This document shows positions 18,981 to 28,841 of a stretch of DNA of 64,000 bases, one piece after another; the first letter of the stretch is position 1, and each line of letters opens with the position of its first letter. The notes under the pieces are model-generated. The model did not search any database, was not told the DNA's origin, and worked only from the letters and a program-made list of their open reading frames with translations. Made by a program: the position numbers and the translations under genes. This stretch comes from Celeribacter neptunius. GTDB lineage: Bacteria > Pseudomonadota > Alphaproteobacteria > Rhodobacterales > Rhodobacteraceae. The stretch covers positions 62,001-126,000 of the forward strand of contig NZ_FORH01000004.1 in assembly GCF_900113955.1 (NCBI RefSeq). Reading direction: 5' to 3'.

Positions 18981-19631
18981 TCAGCCACTTACGTTTTTAT
19001 CTTGATACAAGATATTGTGGACGGGTTTGAAGGAACGTCTATGGTGTGGGGTCACACCGAAATTTCGGAGCCCGTCGAGATGCGCTTTGGTGCCGTAGCC
19101 GGCGTTTTTCTCCCAGGCGTATCCCGGATAGTGTTGCGCCAAATCCACCATCAGCCGATCACGCCATGTCTTGGCGACGATCGAGGCCGCAGAAATCGAG
19201 AGCGAGCGCGCATCGCCTTTGACGATCGCCTCGGCATCCAGCCCGAAGGCGGGCGGGATTTTGTTGCCATCCACGAGCACATAGTCGGCCGCCTGTTTCA
19301 GCCCGGCCACGGCACGTTCCATGGCACGCAAAGAGGCCTGTAGAATATTGATTTCGTCGATCTCCTCGACCGTGCAGGAGGCGATGGAAACATCGGCCAC
19401 CGCGAGGATTTCGTCGTAAAGAGATTCGCGTTTCTTCGCCGTGAGTGCTTTCGAGTCGTTGAGCCCCTCCGGAATGCGCGCCGGGTCGAGCCAGACGGCG
19501 GCGGCCACAACGGGTCCGGCGAGCGGGCCGCGCCCGACCTCGTCCACGCCGGCAATGCGGGCATAGCCGCGCCGGGCGGCCGCTTCTTCAAAGGAATAAT
19601 CGGGGGTCGGTTTGGGATCTGTGTTTGCCAT
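18981..19631 (-). CDS. rnhB: Ribonuclease HII
   Basis: Encodes 216 residues from ATG 19631, preceded on the minus strand by CAGGGGT; an upstream in-frame ATG at 19751 would add 40 atypical residues. RNase HII removes RNA primers and misinserted ribonucleotides. The active-site acidic residues are in GVDEVGRGPLAGPV and DYVLVDGNKIP, and the SISAASIVAKTWRDRLM segment is typical. The gene precedes ccrM, as in many Rhodobacterales. Confidence 0.93.
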   Translation of the reverse strand: MANTDPKPTPDYSFEEAAARRGYARIAGVDEVGRGPLAGPVVAAAVWLDPARIPEGLNDSKALTAKKRESLYDEILAVADVSIASCTVEEIDEINILQASLRAMERAVAGLKQAADYVLVDGNKIPPAFGLDAEAIVKGDARSLSISAASIVAKTWRDRLMVDLAQHYPGYAWEKNAGYGTKAHLDGLRNFGVTPHHRRSFKPVHNILYQDKNVSG

Positions 19632-19769
19632 ACCCCTGTGAAGCCGAAGCCTCTGGCCGGTGCAAGGGGAAAGCGGCGCCAGAAAAAGACGGGTGGGACG
19701 CATGACCCACCCGTCCAGTGACGCGGCACATCGGGACATGAAGCCGCGCATCTGCTCGATTATGAAAAC

Positions 19770-20309
19770 TCAGTCATGCGACCGCGTGGAAATGCGGGTG
19801 CTGTTGCGATGGTTCCAATCGGAACGATCGGCCTGGCGATTGGCGGTGACGCGATAGCCGAAGTTGCTCAGGCAGGTGACATCATATGCGTCGCGCCAGT
19901 GGCTATCGGTCCTGACCCGGGTTTCGCAGGCGCGCGGCAGGTCCACGTTGCGACGGGCCTCGCGCTCGATACAGGTTTCGAAGGCGACAAGACGTTGCGA
20001 TCCGCTGCGGCCGGCGCTCAGAACGCATTGGTTCGGAATGCTCTGGCCGGCATAGCGGTCGCGATAGCGGTCCTGCTCCCGGTAGCGATCCCGGTCCTGA
20101 ACGCGCGGCTGCGGTTGCGGCGCAGGCGCCCGACTCACGGTCGCCTTGTCCTTTTGATCCTCGATCGCCTTGCCGATGACGAAGAGCGTCAGAAGCCCGC
20201 CCAGCGCGAGGGCGGTATCTTTCTCCGAGGCCCGAGCGGGAGCAGCGGAAATTCCAGCCGTTGCGAGGGAGAGCGCCAAGAGGCCAGCGGTGAATTTGGT
20301 CAGTTTCAT
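19770..20309 (-). CDS. Exported hypothetical protein, basic and cysteine-containing
   Basis: Encodes about 179 residues from ATG 20309, which has AAAGGACG upstream and gives a Sec signal (KLTKFTAGLLALSLATAGISAAPARA). A short hydrophobic helix (ALALGGLLTLFVIGKAI) follows, then an Arg/Asp/Tyr-rich linker (DRDRYREQDRYRDRYAG) and a C-terminal part with four cysteines (CVLSAG, TCIERE, ACETRV, TCLSN) that could form two disulfides. I do not recognise a named family. It is likely anchored in the membrane with a periplasmic cysteine domain. It is divergent from the 20479 gene. Confidence 0.65.
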   Translation of the reverse strand: MKLTKFTAGLLALSLATAGISAAPARASEKDTALALGGLLTLFVIGKAIEDQKDKATVSRAPAPQPQPRVQDRDRYREQDRYRDRYAGQSIPNQCVLSAGRSGSQRLVAFETCIEREARRNVDLPRACETRVRTDSHWRDAYDVTCLSNFGYRVTANRQADRSDWNHRNSTRISTRSHD

Positions 20310-20478
20310 CCTGCGTCCTTTCAGGTCCTGGACCCCGGGGCGGGGCACATGAGGTGATGGGACGGTGATGCGGCAGGGGGACGAAATCGCTCAATAACAG
20401 CCGGATGTCATCGGATAACAGGCGATGATCTCGGCTTTGCTATTGAATAGCAGCGGCCAAACTCACAGGATCGCGAGC

Positions 20479-20769
20479 ATGAAACAGCATCTTCTTCTCC
20501 CGTTTGTCTTTGCAATGGCCGCCCTGCCGGGACTGGCCAATGCCGCCTGTTACGCCAGCTACAAGGCGAAGCAGGACGATCCGCTCAAACTGCATTTCGG
20601 CGTCGCCGAGGTGAGCGGCGCGCAATGTACCAAAGACGCAGCCGCCGCATCGCTTGGTCCCCGCTTGGCGAAAGAGGGCTGGCAACTTCTGCAAATCGTC
20701 GCGATGATCCCGGAAGAGAAACTGGACGAGGTCAAAGCCGATGCTGGCGCCTATTTCCTCCGATACTGA
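20479..20769 (+). CDS. Small exported hypothetical protein
   Basis: Encodes 96 residues from ATG 20479, giving a signal peptide that ends LANA before ACYASYKAKQ. The mature part is about 75 residues with two cysteines (ACYASY and AQCTKD) and no recognised motif. The last 29 bases overlap the next gene, a membrane protein with a C-terminal winged helix, so the two are co-translated. A periplasmic partner or sensor role for the membrane protein is possible but only inferred from this overlap. Confidence 0.65.
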   Translation: MKQHLLLPFVFAMAALPGLANAACYASYKAKQDDPLKLHFGVAEVSGAQCTKDAAAASLGPRLAKEGWQLLQIVAMIPEEKLDEVKADAGAYFLRY

Positions 20770-21439
20770 CAGCCGCAAGGTCTCGCGCGTGGCCATCCTC
20801 GGTATCGTGGCGATTGTCGCGATCCTGTTGGTCGCGGCCGTGTTGTTGTTCGTGAACCTGCCGGATGCCAATGCGTTCAACGCGCGGGTGGAACAGATTT
20901 TCGTCGAGAACGATCTGACCACCCAGGCCGAAATCAAGCTGTTGGAAATCCTGGCACAATCAGGCACCAGCTTTGCCGAGACGCTGACCTCCTACCGCAT
21001 GGTGATTTTCGTGCTGCTGGTCTTTGCCACGGCGCTTCTGGTCGCAGCGCTGGTGTTTCTGGTGACGATCATTGCGCTCAACCGCCGGATGTCGGAAATC
21101 GAAAAACGCGGCATCGAGGTCTCGTCGCTGCTGATCTCGCGCGCCGAGAACACCGTCTATCTCAACAACATGGAATTCAAGCTGACGCCCGCGGCGATCG
21201 AAACCCTGTCGGTTCTGGCCGAAGCGAGGCTCGACGATGATGTCATGTCCGGGGCAGAGATCGAAGCGGTGATTTCCGGCCGCAATGCCTCTGACTGCGA
21301 CGAGGCCGCCGGCGCCACCAGGATCAAACGGCTGCGCGACACGCTGGGCAATCAGATGGTCAGCGAGTTGCTGGTGAAAAACATCGCCCGCAAAGGCTAT
21401 ATGCTGTCCTGCCCGCGCGACGTGATCAAGATGGTCTGA
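20741..21439 (+). CDS. Membrane protein with C-terminal winged-helix (OmpR-like) domain
   Basis: Encodes 232 residues. Two transmembrane helices are visible, at about 15-39 and 86-113, with a periplasmic loop of ~45 residues between them, which places both termini in the cytoplasm. After a short linker, residues 139-223 resemble the Trans_reg_C winged helix: VYLNNMEFKLTPAAIETLSVL, then a helix, then ATRIKRLRDTLG and a wing ending RKGYML. ToxR/CadC-type regulators have the winged helix at the N-terminus; here it is C-terminal. It may be a one-component membrane regulator. It overlaps the small exported protein gene by 29 bases. Confidence 0.65.
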   Translation: MLAPISSDTDSRKVSRVAILGIVAIVAILLVAAVLLFVNLPDANAFNARVEQIFVENDLTTQAEIKLLEILAQSGTSFAETLTSYRMVIFVLLVFATALLVAALVFLVTIIALNRRMSEIEKRGIEVSSLLISRAENTVYLNNMEFKLTPAAIETLSVLAEARLDDDVMSGAEIEAVISGRNASDCDEAAGATRIKRLRDTLGNQMVSELLVKNIARKGYMLSCPRDVIKMV

Positions 21440-21579
21440 AGAGAGGGTCGAGGTTCCCCGCCGCCGGCTCCCGAGCCTTGCCTGCTTGACCCAAAGTCAC
21501 CCTGAAGACCCGGCTGAGATTCGCAGTCTATTAAGGGATCTGTGCGAACTATACCCCGATTTCTCTTTGGAGTTCGCAT

Positions 21580-23865
21580 ATGAACATCTCTTTGAAGACC
21601 GTCTCGGGTCAGCTCATCCTCGCAGCAGGTGTGATCATCTCAGTCATCGTTGTCGGCATCACCGCCTTCAACGGCTGGCGCACCTCGGAGAAGGTGAACA
21701 GCCGGATTCTGCAACAGGCCACCGATCGGGCCGAGTGGGCCGCGGATCAGGTCAGTTTGCTGGTGACCGAAGCCACGTCGACGGGCCTGGCGCTGAGCGG
21801 TATGATCGAAGGCTATATCGGGACGGATCAGGCGCAGGGCGCCGAGATCATCTCGATGCTCGAAGATGTTCCGATGCAATTCGACAATCTCTTTTCTTCC
21901 TGGATGTCCGTCATTCCCGGGAGCGCGGCCTCGACCCTGATCCACGGTGAGGAGGGTTTGAACCCCGCCGGTTTCTTCACCCCCTACTGGACCAAGAACG
22001 CTTCGGGCGGTCTCGATTTCCAGACGTTCGAGGTCGACGAGTCGCAGGAATGGTTCGCCGAGCCGGTCCGCACCGGCAAGAGCCTGATCACCGAACCCTA
22101 TCGCACGAACGAAGGTCGGTTGATGACCTCCGTCTCGGTGCCCGTGCGCCACAATGGTGAAATCATCGGGGTCGCCGGGGTCGATATCACGCTCGCGCAT
22201 CTGACGGATCTTCTGACGAATATGAAGATTTTCGGCGATAGTCGGATGGCCCTGGTCGACAGCAACGGCAAATGGCTCACCCATCAGACTCCCGAGCGGC
22301 TGATGCAACTCTACGAAGGCGTCGGCACGCAAGAGGTCAAAGCCGCGCTCGGTGACGGCCAGGTGCGGATCATCCGGGGACTGCCGGATGGCGTGACCCG
22401 ATTGGTCTACCCGTTCAGCGCCAATGGCATGAACCGCACATGGGCCATGATCCTCGATGTCCCGCGCGACGTCTTCGCCGCCCCGGTTCGCCAGGAGGTC
22501 TTGCTGAATGTTGTCACCGGCGTGCTGATCCTAGTGCTGACCTTGGGAACGATTTTCATCTCGTCGCATCGCAAGGTGCGCCTGCCGCTGGCCGCGATGC
22601 TCGAGGATGTGAATGCGCTGGCTGACGGCAATTACGAACAGGACGTCTCCGGCACGGAACGTCGCGACGAGATCGGCACCATGGCGCATTCGCTCGAAAG
22701 TCTCCGGCAGACGCTCTATGCCAATCGCGGCCTGGAAAAAGAGCAACAGCGCCTGCGGGACGAGGCCGAACAGGCCCGGGCGCACCGTCTGGCCGAAGAG
22801 GACCGTCAGCGTGAAGACGCCGCAGAACGTGCCCGTCAGGAGCAGATCCGCGAGCAACAGGCCCGCGACGCCAAAGAGGCCAGCCGGCAACAGGAAGAGG
22901 CCGAGCGCGCTGCGCGTGCCGCCGAATTGTCCCGCGTGATCGATTTCCTCGCAAATGCGCTTCAGGGCCTGGCCGAAGGCAATATGGATGTGAAGATCGC
23001 CGAACGTTTCAACGCGGCATACGATCCGCTCCGGATCAATTTCAACCAGACCGTCGATCAGCTTTCCGAGCTTGTGTTTTCCATCGGCAACGCCACCGGT
23101 GAAATCAACGATGGCGCGCAACAGATCACCGGAGCGATCTCCGACCTGTCGCGACAGACCGAAGGCAATGCCGCCACGCTGGAAGAGACCGCGACCGCCT
23201 TGAACGAATTGACCGCATCGGTGCAATCCGCAGCACAGAATGCGCATCAGGCCAACACGCTGGTGAGCGAAACCTCCAAACAGGCACAGAACACATCGAA
23301 AGTGGTCGAAGATACGGTGATGGCGATGGAAGAGATCAAGTCCTCGTCCACGCAGATCTCGAAAATCATCTCGGTGATCGACGACATCGCGTTCCAAACC
23401 AACCTGCTGGCGCTCAATGCCGGCGTCGAGGCCGCCCGCGCCGGCGAGGCCGGTCGTGGCTTTGCCGTGGTGGCCTCCGAAGTGCGCGAATTGGCACAGC
23501 GCTCCTCCGGGGCAGCGCGCGAGATCAATGATCTGATCGTCAAATCGGGCAATCAGGTGCTCAACGGAGTCGAAAAGGTCACGACAACCGGCGAGTCCCT
23601 GCAGGCAATCTTCCAATCGATTGCGACAATTTCCGATCTCATTCGCGATATTGCCGCCTCGTCGAACGAACAGGCCTCCGGCATTTCCGAAATCAACGAG
23701 GCCGTGAACCAGATCGACCGGGCGCAGCAGCGCAACGCGGCGACATCGGAAGAGACCACCTCCGCCTGCACTATTCTGAGCATGCAGGCAGATGCGCTTT
23801 CGGATCTCGTGGCGAAATTCCAGACCGGCAAATCGAACCCGGCCGTCAGCTCTGGGCTGGGCTGA
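21580..23865 (+). CDS. Methyl-accepting chemotaxis protein with Cache sensor
   Basis: Encodes 761 residues. TM1 (about 9-31) and TM2 (307-329) flank a periplasmic dCache-type sensor domain, recognisable from [20 protein letters not shown] and the [11 protein letters not shown] block. A HAMP domain (about 330-385) and a long Glu/Arg/Gln-rich coiled coil (about 390-450) lead to the signalling domain, whose hairpin tip includes [20 protein letters not shown]. Dimers would control CheA. No CheB/CheR-binding pentapeptide is seen at the C-terminus. dCache sensors often bind amino acids or organic acids; the ligand here is unknown. No che genes are adjacent. Confidence 0.92.
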   Translation: MNISLKTVSGQLILAAGVIISVIVVGITAFNGWRTSEKVNSRILQQATDRAEWAADQVSLLVTEATSTGLALSGMIEGYIGTDQAQGAEIISMLEDVPMQFDNLFSSWMSVIPGSAASTLIHGEEGLNPAGFFTPYWTKNASGGLDFQTFEVDESQEWFAEPVRTGKSLITEPYRTNEGRLMTSVSVPVRHNGEIIGVAGVDITLAHLTDLLTNMKIFGDSRMALVDSNGKWLTHQTPERLMQLYEGVGTQEVKAALGDGQVRIIRGLPDGVTRLVYPFSANGMNRTWAMILDVPRDVFAAPVRQEVLLNVVTGVLILVLTLGTIFISSHRKVRLPLAAMLEDVNALADGNYEQDVSGTERRDEIGTMAHSLESLRQTLYANRGLEKEQQRLRDEAEQARAHRLAEEDRQREDAAERARQEQIREQQARDAKEASRQQEEAERAARAAELSRVIDFLANALQGLAEGNMDVKIAERFNAAYDPLRINFNQTVDQLSELVFSIGNATGEINDGAQQITGAISDLSRQTEGNAATLEETATALNELTASVQSAAQNAHQANTLVSETSKQAQNTSKVVEDTVMAMEEIKSSSTQISKIISVIDDIAFQTNLLALNAGVEAARAGEAGRGFAVVASEVRELAQRSSGAAREINDLIVKSGNQVLNGVEKVTTTGESLQAIFQSIATISDLIRDIAASSNEQASGISEINEAVNQIDRAQQRNAATSEETTSACTILSMQADALSDLVAKFQTGKSNPAVSSGLG

Positions 23866-23953
23866 CGCCAAAACGCGGACGTCGGCCCATCGGGATTTCC
23901 TCGGGCGACAAGGGGCGGACCCCGTCAGGCTTCGCCGCCCCGCCGCGGTAGGC

Positions 23954-23969
23954 CTGGCGATCCCGCCAG
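23954..23969. repeat. Near copy of the tRNA-Arg 3' end (candidate old attachment site)
   Basis: CTGGCGATCCCGCCAG here matches CTGGCGATCCCGACAG at 62150-62165 in 15 of 16 bases. The latter covers the CCA tail, acceptor strand and first T-stem bases of tRNA-Arg(CCU). The two copies bracket the whole catabolic region in the same orientation. The copy here is also a perfect 6-bp inverted repeat with a 4-base loop, so a terminator-type hairpin is an alternative reading. Confidence 0.35.
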
Positions 23970-24062
23970 AACGGGGCGAGCCAGGAAGTTACAGCGAGCT
24001 CAAGGGAACAGTTCCAAATCGCGCCATCACAAATCCCAATGGCTTACACGGCGCGGTTCCCA

Positions 24063-24089
24063 TTTTGTGGCTCACCTTTTGTGGCTCAC
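24063..24089. repeat. 14-base tandem repeat, two copies
   Basis: TTTTGTGGCTCAC occurs at 24063-24075 and again at 24077-24089, separated by a single C. Function is not evident. Confidence 0.8.
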
Positions 24090-24197
24090 AAGGATCGCTG
24101 CAGTGTTCTTTGCCGTATCACTGCGTTCTTTGAGAGGATGTCCGGATCAGGAGCCTGATCAGGCATATCTGGATGACAAAATGCGAATAGAGATCCC

Positions 24198-25187
24198 CTA
24201 GATCAAAGCGGTCATGACCTCCGCTGCGATCTCGAAAGAGCGGATGCGCGCCGCTTGATCATGGATCATCCCCGTCACCATCAACTCATCAGGCTGGTAG
24301 CGCTCAATCAGCGCCGTGATCTGCGCATGCACCGTGTCGCGCCCTCCGACTGCCGCGCAGCTGAGCATGCGGTCCACCTGAGACCGCACCGGAGAGGGCA
24401 TGTTGGTCACGTTTTCGAGTGACGGCTTGGGCAATTTACCCCGATTGTTGGTCACAATGTTGGCAAAGGCCTGCAGCTGCGATGATCGCAAATACGTCGC
24501 CTCCTCATCGCTCTCGGCGGCGCAGACGCTGGCCGCCATGACCGCATAGGGTTCGGCGAGCGCGTCCGAGGGCTGAAACGTGCTGCGATAGACATGCAGC
24601 GCTTCGCCCAGCATGTCCGGGGCGAAATGTGATGCGAAGGCGTATGGCAGACCGAAATGCGCGGCGAGTTGTGCACCGTAGAGGCTCGACCCCAGAATCC
24701 ACACCGGCACGTGGGTGCCCATACCGGGAATGGCCCGCACCGGCGCGCGTTCGGGCATATCACCCAGGTAAGAGATCAATTCCTGCACATCCTGCGGGAA
24801 GGTGTCGCCCTGTTGCATGTTCCGGCGCAGCGCGCGGGCGGTCAACATATCCGTGCCCGGCGCCCGTCCGAGGCCCAAATCAATCCGACCGTTGTTCATC
24901 AAGGACAGCGTGCCGAATTGCTCAGCCACCATCAGCGGGGCGTGGTTGGGCAACATGATGCCTCCCGCCCCGACCCGCATCGTCTTGGTCGCCGCTGCGA
25001 TCTGACCAATCAGGACCGCCGTGGCGGAGCTTGCGATGCCGATCATGTTGTGATGCTCAGCCACCCAATAGCGGTGATACCTCGCCTCTTCCGCCGCCAC
25101 GGCAAGGGCCACGCAATTGGCCAGCGCCTCATCGACACCATGGCCTTCGGCAACTGGGGCAAGATCGAGGAGCGAATAGCGTTTCAT
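24198..25187 (-). CDS. Luciferase-like (LLM) flavin-dependent monooxygenase, paralogue
   Basis: Encodes 329 residues from ATG 25187 (CAGGAC upstream on the minus strand). It is the same LLM subfamily as the gene at 1797: [48 protein letters not shown] and [12 protein letters not shown] are almost block-identical between the two. The enzyme would use reduced FMN. It is the last gene of a minus-strand operon led by the ABC transporter genes, 110 bases after acetoacetyl-CoA synthetase. This copy may serve the catabolic region, but its substrate is unknown. Confidence 0.85.
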   Translation of the reverse strand: MKRYSLLDLAPVAEGHGVDEALANCVALAVAAEEARYHRYWVAEHHNMIGIASSATAVLIGQIAAATKTMRVGAGGIMLPNHAPLMVAEQFGTLSLMNNGRIDLGLGRAPGTDMLTARALRRNMQQGDTFPQDVQELISYLGDMPERAPVRAIPGMGTHVPVWILGSSLYGAQLAAHFGLPYAFASHFAPDMLGEALHVYRSTFQPSDALAEPYAVMAASVCAAESDEEATYLRSSQLQAFANIVTNNRGKLPKPSLENVTNMPSPVRSQVDRMLSCAAVGGRDTVHAQITALIERYQPDELMVTGMIHDQAARIRSFEIAAEVMTALI

Positions 25188-25297
25188 GATGGATGTCCTG
25201 ACGTTTTCATTCGGTGTTTCATTCATAAGCGTTGTGACGAAACCCGGTGTCGCAAACAATCGCACGCCGGGTCTGCGGGATCTCTCAACCGCGCGTT

Positions 25298-27265
25298 TCA
25301 GGTCGTGAGCGGGGCAATGTCGCGAAACGCCTCCAACGCCTCCGGGTTGGCCAGCGCGCCGATATTCTTGGCCGCCCGGCCTTCGATGACATCCCGCACG
25401 GCCAGTTCCGAGACCTTGCCGCTTTTGGTGCGTGGAATATCGGTGACCGCGAGGATCAGTGCCGGAACGTGGCGCGGCGAAGCCCCGCGCCGGATCGCGG
25501 TCTTGATCTCACGGATCAGCCCATCGTCCAACACAGCCCCCGCGCCCATCACCACGCATAGCACCACGCGCACATCATCCCCGGTCGACTGACCGACAAC
25601 GACGGCCTCCTCGATCTGGGCAAAACGCCCGACTTCGGCATAGATTTCCGCCGTGCCGATCCGCACCCCGCCCGGGTTGAGCGTTGCGTCCGAGCGCCCG
25701 TGGATCACATAACCGCCGCCGTCGATCTGCTCGGCGAAATCGCCCTGGCACCAGACGCCGGGAAAGCGGTCGAAATAGGCGGCTCGGTATCGCGCGCACC
25801 CTGCGTCATTCCAGAACCCCAGAGGCATAGTCGGAAACGGCTTGGTACAGACCAGTTCGCCTTTTTCACCGGGGACAACCGGCTTGCCCGCATCGGACCA
25901 GACCTCGACAGCGAGGCCCAGCCCCGCCGACTGGATCACCCCGCGCGCAACGGGACGAGTCGGGTCCCCCAAGACGAAGCAGGACAGAATATCCGTCCCG
26001 CCCGAAATTGACGCCAAATGCAGGTCGGGTTTCAGCACCTGATACACGTAATCATACGCCTCGCCCAAAAGCGGCGCACCGGTGGAGAGCATCGTGCGCA
26101 ATGCGGAGAGGTTATGATCCGGCCCCGGAGCGAACCCGGCGGAGCGCAACCCGTCGAGATATCTCGGCGAGGTCCCAAATTGCGTCATTCTCTCGTCGCG
26201 GGCGTAGTCGAACAGCACGCCCGGGCCGGGATGGAATGGCGAGCCATCGAACAGCAAAAGCGTCGCCCCCCGCGCCAATCCGGACACCAGCCAATTCCAC
26301 ATCATCCAGCCCAGCGTGGTGAAATAGAACATCCGATCGCCGGGGCGCAGATCCACATGCAGCGCGTGTTCCTTGAGGTGCTGCAACAACACGCCGCCCG
26401 CGCGGTGCACGATGCATTTCGGTGCGCCGGTCGTACCGGAGGAAAAGGTCACATAGAGCGGGTGGTTGAACGGCATCGGCACGAACTCGCAAGGCTGCGC
26501 CTCAAAAGCAGCCTCGAAAGCATCGAAACTTGTGGCCTTTGGCAGCGCTGCGGCGGTGGCCTCTGCGGTCCCGAGATAGTCGATGATCACGCAGGCCTTG
26601 ACCGTCTCAAGCCCGGCCATCGTCTCGGCAAGCTTGTCGGCAATGGCAAAGGGTTTGCCCGCATACCAATAGCCATCACAGGCAAAGAGCACCTTTGGCG
26701 CGATCTGACCGAACCGGTCCAGGATGACACGTGGCCCGAAATCGGGTGAGGCCGAGGCCCAGACCGCCCCCAGCGAAGCGGTGGCGAGCATGGCGGCGAC
26801 CGCCTCGGGCCGGTTCGGCAACAGACCCGCGACCCGATCCCCCGGACCGACGCCCGCGGCCCGCAAGGCCAGTTGAAGCCGCGACACATGTGCCTCCAGA
26901 TCGTCCCAGCTCCAGCGCAGCGCAGATTTGTCCTCTCCTCGAAACACCAGTGCATCGCGGCGCCCGTCGTCGGGCCGCGCCAGATGCAACAGGTTCTCCG
27001 CAAAGTTCAGCGTGGCGTTGGGAAAAAAATCCGAGGACGCCATGTCCTCTCCGACCAGATAGGGCCCGTCGCCCTTATCGCCGATGACGTGAAAAAAGTC
27101 CCACAAGGCCGACCAGAACCGCGCCGGGTCTTCGAGCGCGCGGGTTGTCAGAGCCTCGGTGTCCGACAGGTCTGCGCCGGTTTCATGGGCAAAATAGGCC
27201 CGAAATCGTGCCATTTCGCTCTCATGGGCGCGGTCATCGCCCGGCTCCCAAAGGATATTTGACAT
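25298..27265 (-). CDS. Acetoacetyl-CoA synthetase (acetoacetate-CoA ligase)
   Basis: Encodes 655 residues, the family's usual length. It is an ANL adenylating enzyme with the AMP-binding motif [17 protein letters not shown], the [10 protein letters not shown] block and the C-terminal hinge and lysine region ([10 protein letters not shown]). The N-terminal [16 protein letters not shown] and [13 protein letters not shown] mark it as acetoacetyl-CoA synthetase rather than acetyl-CoA synthetase. The reaction is acetoacetate + ATP + CoA. Acetoacetate is one product of fumarylacetoacetate cleavage encoded 10 kb away, which gives this gene a clear place in the pathway. It lies 30 bases downstream of the TSUP gene in the same operon. 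Confidence 0.9.
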   Translation of the reverse strand: MSNILWEPGDDRAHESEMARFRAYFAHETGADLSDTEALTTRALEDPARFWSALWDFFHVIGDKGDGPYLVGEDMASSDFFPNATLNFAENLLHLARPDDGRRDALVFRGEDKSALRWSWDDLEAHVSRLQLALRAAGVGPGDRVAGLLPNRPEAVAAMLATASLGAVWASASPDFGPRVILDRFGQIAPKVLFACDGYWYAGKPFAIADKLAETMAGLETVKACVIIDYLGTAEATAAALPKATSFDAFEAAFEAQPCEFVPMPFNHPLYVTFSSGTTGAPKCIVHRAGGVLLQHLKEHALHVDLRPGDRMFYFTTLGWMMWNWLVSGLARGATLLLFDGSPFHPGPGVLFDYARDERMTQFGTSPRYLDGLRSAGFAPGPDHNLSALRTMLSTGAPLLGEAYDYVYQVLKPDLHLASISGGTDILSCFVLGDPTRPVARGVIQSAGLGLAVEVWSDAGKPVVPGEKGELVCTKPFPTMPLGFWNDAGCARYRAAYFDRFPGVWCQGDFAEQIDGGGYVIHGRSDATLNPGGVRIGTAEIYAEVGRFAQIEEAVVVGQSTGDDVRVVLCVVMGAGAVLDDGLIREIKTAIRRGASPRHVPALILAVTDIPRTKSGKVSELAVRDVIEGRAAKNIGALANPEALEAFRDIAPLTT

Positions 27266-27295
27266 CAGCGTGTCTCCGCTTGGGCGGCGCGCCGA

Positions 27296-28063
27296 TCAGG
27301 CGACCGCATCGATATAGGCCTGCCAGATCAGCACGAAGCTGACGAAAAACAGGATCAGGGTGATGATCAGGTTGAAGGCACGCGGATCGACGTAGCGCAC
27401 CAGCCGCGATCCGGCCCAGCTTGAGGCCACAGCCAGCGGGATGAAGAACAGGCTGAGATGCACGGTTTCCCGATTGTAGAAGCCCAGGGCGGCGAAACTC
27501 GGAAGCTTCATCAGGTTCAGCGCGGCAAAGAACATCACGCTGGTGCCGACATAGATCTCTTTGCGCAGGTGCTTGGGCATCACGTAGATCTGGAACGGCG
27601 GCGACCCGGCATGCGCGATGGCACTGGCAAACCCGCCCGCGGCCCCCGCCCCGATACCGATCAGCGTGTCGTGGCGGGGCTGGGCCGGAATATCGGGCAG
27701 CCCCCGTGACATCAGCACCGCCTGCCAGATCGAGAACAACAGGGACACGCCACCCAAGGCCGCCTTGATCACCCATTCCGGCACGCTCGACGCCAGAAGA
27801 TAGGCCGCGAGCACCCCGATGATACCACCCGGGATCATCTTTTTCAGGATCGTCTTGTCGAATTCGAACCGGTAGAGATAGACCGCGACCACATCCTGCA
27901 CGATCATGATCGGCAGCATCAGCGCAACCGCCGTCAAAGGGTCGCTGAAGGCCGCCACCAGGGGCGTGCTGACCATGCCGATGCCGGCGAAGCCGCCCTT
28001 GGACAGGCCAAGTATGGTCACGGAGATCGTCAGCACGATCAGGAATGTCAGATCAGGCGTCAT
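27296..28063 (-). CDS. TSUP (TauE/SafE) family membrane transporter
   Basis: Encodes about 255 residues from ATG 28063. It is hydrophobic throughout, with about eight membrane segments in two halves. The glycine-rich family repeats are seen as LSKGGFAGIGMVSTPLVA and GAGAAGGFASAIAHAGSPPF. TSUP proteins export sulfite, sulfoacetate or organic anions. Its placement between an EthD gene and acetoacetyl-CoA synthetase suggests movement of an organic acid linked to the catabolic pathway, but the direction and substrate are open. Confidence 0.85.
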   Translation of the reverse strand: MTPDLTFLIVLTISVTILGLSKGGFAGIGMVSTPLVAAFSDPLTAVALMLPIMIVQDVVAVYLYRFEFDKTILKKMIPGGIIGVLAAYLLASSVPEWVIKAALGGVSLLFSIWQAVLMSRGLPDIPAQPRHDTLIGIGAGAAGGFASAIAHAGSPPFQIYVMPKHLRKEIYVGTSVMFFAALNLMKLPSFAALGFYNRETVHLSLFFIPLAVASSWAGSRLVRYVDPRAFNLIITLILFFVSFVLIWQAYIDAVA

Positions 28064-28096
28064 GTTCTGTCTTGACCGCAATCCGACGCGGATGCG

Positions 28097-28768
28097 TCAG
28101 GACAGCCCCCTCACACAGTGCGGCTCAACGAGAAAAGTCGAGATTTCCGCAATGAATTCCTTGGCATGCATCATCGTCGTGTTGCCGATGTCGGATTGAA
28201 AGGCGCTGTCGATCGTCTCGCCGTCCGGGAACCAGAGCTCGACCATCCCGTCGACCATCATGTGCCCGTCTTCGTCGCGCGGCCCGTCAAGCACGAGGTT
28301 CTGGCGATAGCCCGCAAGCCCCGGCAGGCGTTTGACCAAAAGGCCGTGCAACTCGAACCATTGCTTTTGAAACTCCTCGCTCGACACATCCGGGCGTTTG
28401 CGCAGGATCGACATCCGCTTGAGCCCCTGCCCCAGGACGGGCGGTTCGACCACGGTGTTTTGCAGGCAGAGGATCGACTGCATCTCCGCCACCAAAGGCC
28501 CCGGCAGCCCCATGGACAGGTTGAAACTGCCCATCGAGGCCGCCGTCATACTGGCGGAAATGTCGGGAAAGAAAAACTGCGTGATCGCATCCAACTCCAC
28601 CCCGCCACGGGCGTAAGAGATGCCCTTTTGACTGTTGTCGACAACGCGGTTGAACACGCCCCCCAGACAGAGATCGCCGACACCGCGGCGCATGGCCTCT
28701 TCGTTGTCAAAGTAGCTGGTCTCGGAAAGATCGGTCGCGGTCTGGATCAGACCCATTACGGTAATCAC
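28097..28768 (-). CDS. EthD-domain protein (two-repeat type)
   Basis: Encodes 223 residues from a GTG start at 28768 (GAGGTGC just upstream). It belongs to the dimeric alpha/beta-barrel EthD superfamily. The second half has the canonical start MSILRKRPDVSSEEFQKQWF-HGLLVKRLPGLAGYRQNLV-type block; the first half looks like a degenerate copy, so the protein is a fused pair of barrels. EthD proteins assist oxygenases or act on small cyclic compounds. A paralogue at 52186-52878 shares the plan and C-terminal HAKEFIAEI block. It sits between the ABC permease (73 bases) and the TSUP gene (33 bases). Confidence 0.78.
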   Translation of the reverse strand: MITVMGLIQTATDLSETSYFDNEEAMRRGVGDLCLGGVFNRVVDNSQKGISYARGGVELDAITQFFFPDISASMTAASMGSFNLSMGLPGPLVAEMQSILCLQNTVVEPPVLGQGLKRMSILRKRPDVSSEEFQKQWFELHGLLVKRLPGLAGYRQNLVLDGPRDEDGHMMVDGMVELWFPDGETIDSAFQSDIGNTTMMHAKEFIAEISTFLVEPHCVRGLS

Positions 28769-28841
28769 GAAAGCACCTCGTTTGGTCTCGATTGTCTAGG
28801 AGGTGGGCCGCCCGAACAGGGGAGCGGACGGCCCGCTGGGA

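Larger units (their letters stand above)
23866..24197. other. Gene-free stretch between the chemoreceptor and the catabolic region
   Basis: No convincing coding sequence lies in these 332 bases. It contains a nested hairpin (CGCCCCG at 23936-23942 with CGGGGCG at 23972-23978, enclosing CTGGCG/CGCCAG), a 14-base tandem repeat at 24063-24089, and an inverted repeat ATCAGG-AG-CCTGAT at 24146-24159. The hairpin has no T-run, so an intrinsic terminator is not assured. Part of it matches the 3' end of tRNA-Arg at 62151 (separate entry). Confidence 0.6.
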
